A stretch of 64,000 nt of DNA from Maratus speciosus (lineage: Eukaryota; Arthropoda; Arachnida; Araneae; Salticidae), in assembly GCA_963932465.1 (NCBI GenBank), contig OZ010786.1:537915073-537979072 (forward strand). The letters run 5' to 3'. Within the stretch, counting starts at the first letter, position 1, and every line of letters starts with the position of its first letter. Position numbers and translations under genes: made by a program. The notes under the pieces were generated by a model that ran no database searches, was not told where the DNA came from, and was given only the letters and a program-made list of their open reading frames with translations. Of the stretch, positions 21,946 through 34,639 are shown piece after piece.

Positions 21946-23525
21946 AGGTGTGTCCCAACGGTATAAAGCCACCATAATTGTGTGACTTAACTGGACACGA
22001 GACAAACAAATAAGAACGAAACAAATAATTTAAGAAAGTCTATATAGAAATACATATGTACAATGAGTAACACAGTCCCTGCTCCACCTGAGCAGGATAA
22101 AAGGATGAATGTGCAGAAAAAGAGGGGGGGGGGGTGTCACGCAGAAATAAAGCCACTGCCAATATGAGTATTTATTGGTAACTACCGACATTCGAGCTGC
22201 TGTAGTTCAACATTTTTATGACGTCAGGAAGTTGAAAAATACTTGCTCTGTGACAGTCAAACTTAATGCAGAATTTGGAAAGTTGAATTTTGTATTTCTC
22301 CTGCAGTATTGCAATGGGAAGGGAAACAAAGCTATCAAAGATCAAGAAAGGACAGATAACAGCTTTTAAGGAACAAAGTGTTTCATATAGATCAATATCT
22401 AAGCAAATCAAACGGTCTAAAACAGTAATAGACATTTTTGTCAATCCGAGAGACGTATACGGTCATAAAAAAGCAGGTGTGCATGCAGAAAAATGAGTTC
22501 AACGCAGGAAAGAGAAATTTTGCGTCGAAGTTCACGAGGTGGTATTTCCCTAAAACAGTTGGCCAAAGAAGATAACGTCCCTGTGACAAAATCAACCCTG
22601 TCGCGAATTAAAAAAGTACAAGCAACTCACAATATGAGAAAAGGAAACAGCAGCCCATGTTGAAAGCTATCCACATGCAAAGGAGAGTCGATTGGGCTAA
22701 ATATCATCAAACATGGAAGGACATGCGGCATCGTGTTATAGTCTCAGATGAGAAAAAAATAATTTGGATGGGCCAGACGGCCTTTCTTTCTATTGGTATG
22801 ACATGAGGAAAGAAGAGGAAATTTTCTCCAAAAGACAGCCAAGTGGAGACTCATTAATGGTGTGAAGAGGCTTCGGCTACGGAGGTAAACATAACCTGGC
22901 TTTTCTCCCAGTCCGCATGCAGGCTACCGATTACCAAGAAATCGTAAAAAACATTTACTGCCATTTGCAAAGAGAATTGGTGGGCTAAGTTGGATTTTCC
23001 AGCAGGGCAAGACCTCCATTCACGTTGCAAAATCCTCCTGAAAGTGGATTTTGGATAATCGAGTGCATGTTATGGAATATCCTGCCCTTTTTCCCTGATT
23101 TCAATCCCCTCAAAAAATGTGTTAGGTATCCTCAGTAGGGATGTATATGCCAGTGGCAGACAGTCTGTGACAAAAATGAAGGTCGTTATCATTGAAGCGT
23201 CAGAAAATATTGATTCTACTGCCCTTCAATGATTGGTAAATGGTATGCCACATCGTATATTCCAACTCATATACAACCATGGCGGATAGATTGCCTATAA
23301 ACAATAGTGGCTTTATTTCAACAAGACACTCCCCCCCCCTCTTTTTTTATAAATTCATTTTTTTTTCTCCTCAGGTAAGGCAGGTAGTGAGTTACTACTT
23401 GTAAATATGTGTTTGCATATAGACTTTCTTAATATATTTGTTTTGTTCTTATTCGTTTGTTTTGTGTTCTATTACAGCACACAATCACGGTGGCTTTATT
23501 TCGATGTGACCAAATGCGGGCACCT
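21946..23525 (+). mobile_element. Tc3-like transposon with ~210-bp TIRs
   Basis: Flanked by TA (21944-21945, 23526-23527). R2 unit 2 at 39725-39765 gives the empty site: GTGCAACATCACTGAATATGTGAG without the insertion. The inverted arms share ATAAAGCCACC, ATTGTGTG, AAGAAAGTCTATAT and AGGATAAAAGG-like blocks, and include an 11-G run (22124-22134) paired with a 9-C run (23331-23339). The arms run to about 22160 and 23300. Inside is a decayed transposase. Confidence 0.88.
22309..23293 (+). pseudogene. Tc3-like transposase remnant
   Basis: The start MGRETKLSKIKKGQITAFKE at 22314 matches the N-terminal helix-turn-helix of Tc3-type transposases, which bind the inverted repeats. It continues through 'ISKQIKRSKTVIDIFVNP' and, after frame changes, 'GGISLKQLAKEDNVPVTKST'. 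Later pieces in changing frames are VIVSDEKK (first catalytic Asp), 'DGPDGLSFYWYDMRKEE' and PDFNPLKK...GILSRDVYASGRQ, where the third acidic residue (normally Glu in NPIE) is not preserved. There are many frameshifts and stops, so no product is expected. Confidence 0.85.
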
Positions 23526-23699
23526 TATGTGGATTGGGACTGTTTTTATAACAGTTTTAAAATGAGGCAGTATATATTATTGTGTATTTTCTATTGTGAT
23601 TCTTTAAAAATATTAATATAAAAATTTCATTTGATTAAATATTTTCATAAGAAATTCAATAAAATTATTTCATGTTAAATATTATATAAATAATATATA

Positions 23700-25159
23700 G
23701 GGAGAACTTGGGATACTTGACCCATAGGGATACTTGACCCTAGGCCTTTTCTCGGAATTGGTAAGGTTTTGTAAGTTGGAAGTGACATCACTTCCTTTAT
23801 TTCGGTTAGCTAACCACATGGTATAAATAACAACTGTATCATTTCGTAACTTTTTAAGCTATCAGACGAAATATAATTTCATGCTCCAAGAGTAATTTTT
23901 TTGTGTTGTAAACTCTGATGTTATAATTTTTTTTTTTGTTTAAAGCTAACACTTTTTTAATTGGGTTTTTGTTTTATACGTGTTTTTGGCTAGAATAAGA
24001 TGTATAATAATATTAATCTAATTATTAGTAAATGGGTGGATTTTAGGGTTATGTAGTAAATATGCAACTAGGGATACTTGACCCAAGTCACCTAGGAATA
24101 CTTCACCCAAGATTAGGATTAGTACTATTCAAATGTATTTAGTATATTTTATTTATGAATTAAAAATATTATAATATTAAATATTATAAACATATAAATA
24201 TAAATATCATAAGTAAATAATATAAATATGATAAGTAAATGACTGGGTTATTGTCAAATATGGTGTGAAGCGGAATACAAGATGACTTGTTCGAAATGTT
24301 ATTGAAATTAATTCTGATGTTCTTACTATACAGTTTGCAAGAAGAGTGGATGGTGCGTGATTTAAATGGCTTGAAATGTATGATATATCATAAATTTATC
24401 CTGACCAAATCGAAGCTATTCTTCATCCACCTGAGTTTTCGATACAAATGATAGAATTACAAGTTTTGTGTTTAATTATGACATTACATTTGGATTTGAA
24501 TAAATTGTTATTTCTTATTCTGGAACTTGTTTAGGCATAGATTGAACTTTCAGACTGCTAATATCTTGAACTTTGTACAATAAAAATTAAATTGGGGTAT
24601 ATTAATGGTATGCCTATGTAATAAAAATTAAAAGTATTAATTTTGTTTGACAAAAATAAAAAAGTATTAGCCTTAATGTTAATTTTGTTCTTACGTAAAA
24701 GCGTTTTGCTTATTATTTTAAATCATACTACCAAATCTATGACTTGGATCAAGTATACCTAGTTGGTGGGTCAAGTATCCTTATACACTGGGATACTTGA
24801 CCCTAATTAAAGTTATGTGCATTCCTATTTTAAAACCTTTTATAATTAATACTTCGGAATAATAATAATAAATATTGTGTAATACTTCATTAAGTATGTA
24901 TATACTGCATTTACACACCCAAAAGTAATGAAAAAACAATTAACAATCAAAACTAACAATTGGGTCAAGCATCCCTAGTAAAACTTTCATCTCTGAGTGA
25001 CATTTTCAAAGTAATTTAAAGAAACATGTTGATTTTATACTTTATTCAAAATTTTATCAATTCCGATAATTTTCCTTGCATTTTCTAAGTACAATAAGTT
25101 GTAAAGATATCCAGAATAAACCCAAAACAACAATTGGGTCATGTATCCCTAGTTTTTCC
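23700..25159 (+). mobile_element. pogo-like transposon with eight 14-bp motif copies
   Basis: The ends GGGAGAACTTGGGATACTTG and inverted GG(A)AAAACTAGGGATACATG lie next to TA on each side (23698-23699, 25160-25161). A GGGATACTTGACCC motif occurs near 23713, 23729, 24067 and 24089 in one direction, and at 24763, 24785 (direct), 24962 and 25136 near the right end, mostly inverted there. A C-terminal transposase remnant is at 24241-24474, the rest of the gene being lost. Left-flank similarity to R2 unit 2 (39795-39905) stops at the element. The right flank is R1 copy C. Confidence 0.7.
24241..24474 (+). pseudogene. C-terminal remnant of pogo/Tigger-type transposase
   Basis: One frame with three stops reads DWVIVKYGVKR, then 'VIEINSDVLTIQFARRVDGA', FKWLEMYDIS and 'PDQIEAILHPPEF'. 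This resembles a short tail module found at the C-terminus of many arthropod pogo/jerky-like transposases ('DWVLVKY...G.V..., F..F.WP...D...I..ILPPP'). The family attribution rests on memory of that pattern. The catalytic core is absent, so the element is non-autonomous. Confidence 0.5.
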
Positions 25160-25320
25160 TATATATATGTGTATCAAACTTTCATCTCTCAGTTGCATTT
25201 TCAAAGTAATTTAAAGAACCATGTTGATTTATACTTTAGTTAAAAACTTTATGAAATCCGATAATTTCCCTTGCATTTCTAATCACAATACGATATAAGG
25301 ATATCTAGAAATTCAAGCCA
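24956..25320. repeat. Tandem duplication of transposon end plus flank
   Basis: The right-end phrase ACAATTGGGTCA(A/T)G(C/T)ATCCCTAGT appears at 24956 and 25130. After each copy comes the same R1 sequence (AACTTTCATCTCTGAGTGAC at 24982 and AACTTTCATCTCTCAGTTGC at 25176) for about 130 bp. At the first junction about 20 bp are missing. This is a ~175-bp tandem duplication spanning the element/host junction. Confidence 0.75.
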
Positions 25321-25830
25321 GTTATAATAACATAACTTTTTGTTCGGAAAATTGGTGTAATGACTTTATATACTTTGTAAAATTGTACATATTTTAAAGT
25401 ATGAAGACCAATTAGATTGTTTAAGGTACACTAATGCAATTTAAAATGTGATTGAGAATCAAAGTTTTCGTTTTTTCAAAGTACTGTCTGCATAAATTTT
25501 CAGGTTATTTTAGTCTATTTCTAGTTTAACTATATAAAGTAATATAAATTAAACTTACATTCGAAATAATAAACTGGATTAAGTACTAAATCATAAATTT
25601 ATACATTTTTAAAATTTAAATCGGAATCCATCAAGACATCTTGCCACAAAAATGCTCTGTTCCAAATAGTTATGGATATAAGCGCTAAATATTATTCATA
25701 AAAAAATAATTACAAAATATATTGCACCTACAGATAAAAATATAATACAAGTATCTCTTTTATCGGTAAAATATTATTTCAATAAATTTTCATATACGAC
25801 ATCTTATTTCTAAACACACATACAACAAAA
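25166..25830. repeat. Repeat R1, copy C (partial)
   Basis: Aligns with 15325-15970 of copy A and 26150-26800 of copy B. It lies about 976 bp upstream of the matching point in copy B, so C and B form a partial tandem pair. Confidence 0.7.
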
Positions 25831-25989
25831 TCTCAAAGTGGAATAGAATCTATTAAAATGTTTCACAAAAAGCCTTTTGCTTAGAACTAGAAGAAATCGC
25901 AATATCTTAATTTTTTCCTTGTAAAAAAAAAAAAAAAAATCTATTTGCAAAATATATATTCACAATCCTTTAAAATCTGAATGGATCCT

Positions 25990-27590
25990 GAATACATGTT
26001 ACACATATGACCACAAAGAGAAACCGAATGTCGAATAAACACACTTGAATGAATTAGTTTATTGAATCAATGTACTGATTCACTTATATTATGTCCATAC
26101 AAATTACACTTTTGAAATACAATTGCCAATAATGCAACATTTTCCCAATTTCAAACTTCCATCTTTCAGTGACATTCTCAAAGTAATTTAAAGAACGAGG
26201 TTGATTCAATACTTTAGTCAAAAACTTTATGAAATCCGATAATTTCCCTTGCATTTTCTAAACACAATAAAGTCTTAAGATATGTAGGAATTCAAGCAAG
26301 TTATAATAATCATAAAGTTATGAGCGGAAAATGGTTTTGTGTAATGTTTTTCAATACTTTTCAGAATTGTACACATTTTAAAGTTGGCAGACGAATAAGA
26401 ACCTTTAAACATAACGAATGTAATTTGAAAATGTGATTATGAATAAAAGTTTCTGGATGCTTTCAAAGTATTTTCAGTTTAAATTTTCAGGTTATTGAAG
26501 TACTGTATTTATAATTAAACAGTATGATGTAATTTCATTTGTTATTAAACTCAAAATAGTATATTGGAATAAATATTTAATCGTAAATTTATACAAATGC
26601 TTAATTGAAACTGAAATATTATCCGACATCTTGACGCAGAGAAAAAACCCGTTTTTCAAATAGTTATGGATGTAAGTGTTAAGTAAATAACATTTTTTTA
26701 AGTTTATACGATTTAACGACAACGACTTTTAAGTAGAGTTAATTACAAAATACATTGAACTTATATATTCAAAATATCATGTAAATTTCTGTTTTATTCA
26801 GATTCACGGTTCTTATACGTAATCTAAGTACATTTTCTAAGACGTTCGTACTTTTTTTTATTACTAAATCATTTTGAACTTGTGTTTAAGATCTGGAAAA
26901 AATTACTCGGACATACAGTGATAGTAAATTATGTCGTTATTTTAAAGATTTCATAATTATTTTTTAAATAAATTTAATAGAGGAGTGCTATTCTTATTTA
27001 TATTTGGTGTATTTTTGTCCAATTACGTTCAGATAAGTTAAGTTATGCATAAAAATTAGAAAACATCAATTACTATAAATTGCTTCAGTTTCAATATAAA
27101 CATTAAAACCGTAGTCTTTTTTCACATTTGTATATGAATTAAAATAAAGATAATTCCATACTTCCATGTGCATAAACGAATAAATCGCAATAATAATGCT
27201 TTAAAAGGTTATTCTTATACACACAATTAATAGACAAAACGTTACTCACATAACATAATTTATTAAACATTTACATTTAAAATATAAGGTATTATACTGA
27301 AAATTAATTTTTCTTAGTTAATTATAGTACTCACATAATATAATAAATAAATAAAATCCATTTTACTACTATCTCAAAAATTTTACCGCACGCTTCAGTT
27401 GAATATAATACATCTTCCCTCATATATCTTTCGTTTTGAAATGGAATGTTCAAAGCAATTAAAAGCCGATGCTTTTGTTGCAAACTTTGATATCAGCTAA
27501 TAATTTCTTTCCATCTTTTGAATGAAAATTCAGGTATTCGAATAATTAATTATTGTCAAAAGCTTCTTTGGAGATATTGTGAGTTGAACA
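25990..27590. repeat. Repeat R1, copy B
   Basis: Collinear with 15250-16750 plus the left edge near 13657. It lacks the MITE found in copy A and so gives its empty site at about 26074. No coding was seen. Confidence 0.75.
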
Positions 27591-30500
27591 TTAAATTTCA
27601 AATAAAATTTTAAATTCCACATAAAGATTCTATTAAGAAAAATTCTAAACACTTAAGGATTATCTTCTCTGCAGTAAGCATAGATTCTTTTACAAGCAAT
27701 AGGTAGAAACAAATTCCCACTAAAAATAGTTAAAATAATTTCCCTTAATTTACATCAAGAAAGTATCATTTCTAGTAACCTTTAAAATATAGCATTATCG
27801 AATATTTTTTTTTTGTTTTAAAAAAAGTTGCATACAAACGATAAATTGGAATTGAGTTGTATTGTAACCGATAATTTAATTTTATGAAAATATTTTCCGG
27901 TAAGTGCATTCTAGGATTTCCGATTGTTTAATAAATAGTACATACTTATTGAAAATGTTCCGTTACATAAATTTTGTTAGTAATAATATTTTAGAAATTT
28001 TGCGATGTTAGGCAGGGTGTATTCTTATTTCTGCGAATCTTTGAAAAGAGATAAATTCAGCCATGAACTTTGTGTCTACGTATAGTAAACGATCAGTTAC
28101 ATGACAAAGTTCTCTAGTATAAATTTTAAAAGATAGAATATATTTCCCGAAAACAGTTTGAAATGCAGAAGAAAACTTATTTACAAAATCGTAGACCATA
28201 ACATATTACTGCAAATGATGAATTACGGGAAAAATGTACGTTACAGTCCAGGGAATTTATTTTTTTATATAAAATTAACTTCTTAACTGTGCTACTAACT
28301 ACATGCACAAGTGTCAAATTGTAAGGAGAATGTATATTTACTAATCAAACTATTACATATAAGAAAAGTAGAGTTTTTTTTTAATACGAGAATCATATTA
28401 AGTATGCTTAATGTGTACAGAATACCGTATCAATGAATCATACATTTTATATACGACTCCATGATGGACAAACTGGTAATAATTAAATTAAATTTCTAAA
28501 AATAAATTGTACTTTGCTTATATGTTTAAATGTTATTAGTAAATGTATATCTATAAATGAATAACGCATTTATGCATGCAATAAGCAGCGTTTTAAAATT
28601 GATGATTGAATTCAATTCGTATGCAGTTCAGAAATTTTAAATAACTTTTGTATTAAATCAAGGGAGTTTTTACAACTTTGGAGTTGACTTTTTCCCCGCA
28701 TGTTGTAGATCTTTCGAGTCAGGACTGCTAACTCTTCAGTTTCTCAAAATGACTTTTTTCGAAGTATATTATGCTCACTCAAATCCATTTTACTATACAA
28801 AGCCACTGTGTTAATGGCAGTAGTTTACACAGAAAATTATTTATTGAAGGCGAAATGGAATGAGATAAATACTATGTCGACATGTGAAAATTTTTACTAA
28901 ACAACATAAAGTTATTTATTAACTAAAGGCTGTTAAAGTTTGACAATTAGGAAGTAACATTTCCAGAACATAATATAAAATATTAGTATCTAAGAAAATA
29001 AAGTATATTGACATTAAATAATTAATTATTAAGGGAATGTGATATTTTGATGGCGAAAACTTTGTTAAAGTAAATGTTTTCTTGTTGAAAAAGTAATAAT
29101 CAAGTGAATGAAAAAATATGATTGATTATTAACAATACGGTATTTCATTCATAGACGTTTCTATCATTTTTTCTGAAATTCATTAATAGGAAAATGCATC
29201 ATTGACTGAAAATATTTTGGATCATAAAATAATAATAATAATAAGTCATTTTCAAGGAAATAATTTAAAAGAACTTATTTTAAAATTGTTATACATGTTT
29301 AGAGGTATTTATATCTTTATAATAATATATATCGTACAAAATGAACTTTTTCAATAACTGATGTTTACTAAACAATTTAACCCCAATAAGAAAATTATTT
29401 TTTTCACCACTGGATACTAATCATAACATATGTCTGGTTTATTGTGTAAAATTAATCCATTTACATTTGATAATATTCTTCAATTTTTTTTTTATGAATT
29501 CCTTTTGAAAAAATTGACTAATGGTTTAAAACGATTTTTATAGAGGTACCTTTCAATCATTAATTAGTTTCATTAAAATGTCAAATTGTGAAAAGTTTGA
29601 ATGGTCTTCAATTGCTTTCAACACTTCATGTTAAGGCAGATTTATATTGATGTTCGTATTAACTGTTCTGAATATTATTAGAATAAGGTTTTAGGTTTAG
29701 GTATTGTTTTTAATAAAGCATTTTAAAGAAACTTTTTTGAACAAATCTTCATATAATCATAAGAAGGTAACGTACATGTGTTAGAAAAAAGCGAGCTTTA
29801 AATAAATTTACCTTTATTAAGAATATAAAACCCAGTATCATATAGTCTTATTTGTTTAATATATTAACTTACAAATATGTTTAGCAGTCAAAATTTAATA
29901 CAAAAAACTTATATAAATGTTAATAAACTTTTTAATGCAGTATTTTATATCAGCTAATTTTTTTTTTATTATTATGGAGTATGTGCAATGCAATGTTGTC
30001 CAGCTATGCTGTCCATACCTTAATGTAAATTTTTATAATGCATTAAAATATATTCCGCAATATTGTCCATATTCTGCTGTAGACGTTGATAACACATTTA
30101 AACAAAATACACGATGATGTCCAGCTATGCTGTCCATTCTGTACTGTATACGCTGATAACTCATAGAAACAATATAGAAAAATATTATTATATTACATTA
30201 GGGATATCAGGGATGCAACTATTAATTTTTTTTAGCTTTGAAGTCAATTCATGTCATATCCTTATTGTCGACTAAGTAGAACTTCACTCAGAAGTCTTTT
30301 ATATTTTATTGTATTTCTGTATCTCGGTTTTTAAAATAAAATGTTATGAACAAGATAGAATAAGAGTTTTTTTATCACTTTAATTTAAAAATGGAAAGAT
30401 ATATATATATAAATCCGTTAATACTGAGTGCTAGTCCCAGAAGAATCAAAAACAAGTACACTTTAATCGTGTCAAAAGTGTAGTCTTGTTGGAGCTAAAA

Positions 30501-30724
30501 ACCTCACATTTGACTTTGTCCTGAAGTTTAAAAATCCTGTCACGTATGTCAGATTTTCTCAAAAGAGGATATATAAACCTGGGTATAAACATAGAATTTA
30601 AAGCTAGTTTGGCATATTTAAAGATAACTCTGAATTAAACAAAATACTTTACTTAAACTAAAATATTGCTCTAAAAAGTTACTGCTATTTTTGATAGAAT
30701 CATACTATCTGAAATAGTCATTAA
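27591..30724. other. AT-rich spacer
   Basis: No transposon or RNA gene was recognised. Open frames such as the minus-strand one at 28008-28199 have no recognised domain. One small tandem repeat is listed separately. Confidence 0.45.
29992..30168. repeat. Imperfect tandem duplication
   Basis: TGTCCAGCTATGCTGTCCAT occurs at about 29996 and 30118. Each copy is followed, after different spacing, by CTGTA(G/T)ACG(T/C)TGATAAC. The first copy carries about 50 extra bp. Confidence 0.6.
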
Positions 30725-31041
30725 ACCCTTGCCTGTGACGACTGAACTCAGTTCTGGAAACGCAAATGCGCCAATTTTGGAATATCCGATCTGATTTCGG
30801 CCAAATTAGTGTTTTCATTCCGTGAAGCCCGAACACAGTTCGTCCAATGCGTCCAATGCGTACAGTTTAATTCACATTTTCCCAATACATGGTGATACTT
30901 ACCTGCGAAAATTTGGGCAATTTGGCGCCATTTATCGGTTTTCGTAATTTTGCAGTTATTCCCAAATTTCTTTCAAATCTTTCAGAGATTTTCTTTCCAT
31001 TTTTGGCTCCTATTTCTCAAATATATTCCACAGGCAAAGGG
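30725..31041. mobile_element. piggyBac-like MITE (~317 bp)
   Basis: ACCCTTGCCTGTG at 30725 and its near-inverse CACAGGCAAAGGG ending at 31041. The left flank is TTAA (30721-30724) and the right flank is TTGA (31042-31045), one change from TTAA. CCCTTTGCC-type ends at TTAA fit piggyBac-derived MITEs. The interior is less AT-rich and has no transposase similarity. Confidence 0.55.
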
Positions 31042-31640
31042 TTGATAAATTTACTTAAAGTAATTTCTAGAAGTTATAATTGGCCTCATGGCAAATTTCA
31101 TTTGTAAGACTGATTGAATTACTACACGATGAGTTTTTCGAAATAATTTTCAAACAAGAGTTTCAGGAGTTTGTAATTTCACAGCTTTTAATAAATGTAT
31201 TTTAAATTATTCGCGTCAAAATAATGCATTGATTATTTGGCCATAGATTTTTGTACTAAAAAAATATTTTTATACAAAAAAAATATATATATTCATAAAG
31301 GAAATATATATATATATTTTTTTTTTGTAACTTCAGAAAAAAATATTTTTATACAAAACAAATTTCAATGATATTCATAAATGGAACATTTACTTTTCTC
31401 CTGACAAAACATTTTTTAAAACTTTAATGACACAATAAGCGACTTTATATTTTTATAAAATATTTAATGAGAAAAGTGTCAATTTAAATAAAAAAGATAT
31501 ATAGAAATATAAACTTCATGTGTCTTCGTTATTTTTTATTTCAAAGTTTTATTTTTTTTCAAACTTTACTTTGAATAAAACGAAGTAACGGTAGTACTAA
31601 TTAATACCTAGGAACCCTATAATATCCAGTACCCTATAAT
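31042..31640. other. AT-rich spacer with an ~80-bp tandem repeat
   Basis: AAAAAATATTTTTATACAAAA at about 31258 recurs near 31339, each followed by an ATATTCATAAA(G/T)G phrase. No gene seen. Confidence 0.5.
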
Positions 31641-32330
31641 TTGACTTTATAAATATAATTGAATGTCAGATTTGTGCAAAAGTATATTTTGTTTTAATTT
31701 TAAGATTAAATTTATAGAAATATAGGCTGGAACAAAAGTATTTACACGATGATATTTTAATATAATACTCATTTTTATTTCACCCTGTTAATTAACGATT
31801 GATTTAACAAAATTAATTTTTAAATTGTTTGACAATTTTGTTTTACTGAAAATTTCATTATTCTGTAATGGAAGTTAATAACTGATCATCAAATTTAAAT
31901 TAATTCTCCGGGGAATGTATCAATGGAAATAATTTTATCTCCTCAGCAAACTAAATATATGTTCAATAAATTAAATAAAAAAAATAATTTAAAAATTTAT
32001 ATGTAATGTAATTATCAATTTTTAAATACTTTTAAAGAAATATTACATTTACAATTACAAATATCCTTTATTTAATTTTCTATGAAGTAATACATTTTTG
32101 TTATTTTTGTTTCCGAAGACTTTTATATATTTTTGTATTATCGGCAAGAAATACTTTAATCATCCTGATTATCTATTCCATAGCACAAAAAGAGAACTTC
32201 CATAGTAAAGAGTAATTTTGTGCGTTGAAAAAACTCATATTTAATGCAAATAGTTTAATTAAAAGAGTGGGATAAAAGTTGATTTGTTTTTTTTTTTCTT
32301 TTGTTTACAATTCTTTTGTAAATAAAAATA

Positions 32331-34639
32331 TGCAGGATGCAATATGTTATCTATCGCCGACCTTTAATTTCTCAGCCGTTAGTCGTAGACATATAGTTCC
32401 AATTACAAAAACGTTTCAAATGAGGTAAATATTCACATTGTGGCATTACTTAAAGTAAAAAAACAATTATATAATATTTACGAAATCTGCATTTTTATAC
32501 GGTCCTCCAGTCCATATAGTTATACTTAGTAAAAGTTAACATATATCATAACAGATATAACACAAAAAGTTTGATATCTGTACTACAAAATGTGACACAG
32601 TTATTAAATTTCAAAGTTTGAGATTTTTTACACGATTTTGTCTTTCAATGAGGGATCAGTTAAAAGATAAATTAAAGTAATTCGAGATCAAAATTAGGGT
32701 GCAATATCCTTTTAACGGCGAAACCACCTTTATTCGGTATCGCCAATTTGGGGTATCACCAAAGAGGTTTATCTCATTTAAAAATGTGAGTTGACTTTTA
32801 GGGGTCGTATACAAAACGAAGAATGAAATCCTGAAATTAAACAGAAAAATAAATATAAATTTATTATAATATCAGAAAAGATCTACTATAAAAAATGAAT
32901 ACATCAAACGCCGGAATCTACTAGAGATAATTCTCAAAGTGTTCTCCATTGATGGCAATGCACAACTCAATGCGTGACAGTACTGAGTCCTGGATACGTT
33001 ACAGCGTAGCAGGTGTGTAAACTGTACCACAATCAAGGATGATACGCTGCTTCAGATAAACCAGAGAAGTTGTCTCAGTTACGTATACATATGTTTTGGT
33101 GTAATCCCAGAGATAGAAGTCCATGGGAGTCAAGTCCGGCGAACGCGGTGGCCACTCTATCTGACCACCATATCCAAGCATCTGTTGACCGAGTTCGGTG
33201 GCCAGATACGCCCGGAAGTTTGATGTTTTATTTGGAGAGGGCCCCATTATGTTAAAACCACGCTCGAAATGCATGTTGTTTTGTAGCAAATGCAGGTAAT
33301 GGTCGCCAGTTAATGTCCCATCGTACTATAGGGGTCGTACAATCTGGGTTCCCCATATACCACACCAGACATGTCGTATTGGGCGGGTGATTTGGAGGTT
33401 TTCTAGAGACTAGTAATGCGTCAGATAATAAGACGTCATATTGTGCACGTTCACAATGCCACTCCATATACACATTGACTCATATTTCTACAGAATATCA
33501 CAAAGGAACGACGGATGTTCCTCTAAGGTGTTCAGCATGAAATCAAATCGTCATGTGTGGTGACCGAGCATCAATGCTTGCACCAGTATCCGATGGTATG
33601 TATGTGCATCATGTGCATGTAACAAATGCCAGACATGCTGAGCACATGCCTCGCTTATTTCCGCCGTGCGCAGTTGTGGAATTAAAATGCGAATGCTAGC
33701 ACATCCTCTGGTGTCATTCGAGCATTACACTTTGCCCATCTACTTGTCCTGGGTCGTGGTGAAACAGAGCTGCTCTCTCGAAGATGATGCCATGCATCAG
33801 TTATAGTTTCGTGTGTTGGATATTGATTCTTAGAGAAACGTTCTGAATTAACACTCGCAGCCTCTCTGGCATTCCTTTGACATTCACCAAATATAAGTAT
33901 AATTTAGTCAGATTCCATGTAAGCGTAGCTTACCATCACGATATCAGCGTTGACTAGCATTTCCACTGCTAGATGGCTCGTGTTTTATCCAGAAAGTGTG
34001 GTGCTGCTGTAATATTTTAATTTGCATAATCATAATTTTAATGCTCGTTATAGTTCGGCTGGTCGTTTGCATTCCGCTAGAATTTATTTAGTCTTTAGTG
34101 AGTATGTTTTATTTTCCGGATGTCGATTCTACACACTTTGACGTTTGAATGTTGTTCGAACCCATAAAAGTGAGCTCCAATTTTTTGATGAAATTACCCT
34201 CTTTGGTGATTCTTCGATTTGTAGATACCGGATAAATGTGGTTTCTCCGTAAAAATGACATTGCACTTTGTTTTTGATCTCGAATTACTTTAATTCTTCT
34301 CTTAACCTATCCCTCAATGAAAGACAATATCATGTGAAAAAATCTGAAACTTTGAAATTTAATAACTGTGTCAATTTTTGTAGTACAGATCTCAAACGTT
34401 TTGTGCTATATATGTTATGATATGTGTAAACTTTTACTAAATATAACTATATGGACTGGGGAACCGTATAAAATGTTAGATTTCGTAATTTTTATAAAAT
34501 TGATTTTTTACTTTAAATACTCGTAGTACCACAACATTACTATTTACCTCGTTTGGAAAATTTTTGCATTTAGAACTCTATGTATACGACTAACAGTTGA
34601 GAAATTAAAGGTTGGCGATAGATAACATATTGCACCATG
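32331..34639 (-). mobile_element. Mariner relative with ~450-bp TIRs, decayed
   Basis: Inverted ends TGCA(G)GATGCAATATGTTATC / CATGGTGCAATATGTTATC lie next to TA (32329-32330 and 34640-34641). The arms extend to about 32790 and 34180, with shared blocks such as CTTTAATTTCTC, TTAGTCGTA and GATCTCGAATTACTTTAAT (complement). It carries a minus-strand DUF4817-type transposase pseudogene. Arm divergence and transposase decay are greater than in the 2242-5216 element, so it is older. Confidence 0.85.
32922..33963 (-). pseudogene. DUF4817-type mariner transposase remnant
   Basis: Starts near ATG 33961-33963. The N-terminus reads LIFGECQRNAREAASVNSER (after one stop), the family's usual start. The middle is scrambled by frameshifts. 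The C-terminal part is clear at 32999-33289: LGYGGQIEWPPRSPDL, TPMDFYLW (third catalytic Asp) and SLVYLKQRI. An in-frame TAA near 33000 interrupts the tail, which then ends IELCIAINGEHFENYL at TAG 32922-32924. The same domain order as the 3082-4170 gene suggests a related lineage. Not functional. Confidence 0.85.

Noticed and set aside
23700..25159. CRISPR-like array of short repeats
   Set aside because: The 14-bp copies occur in both orientations with irregular spacing inside a transposon, and the genome is eukaryotic.
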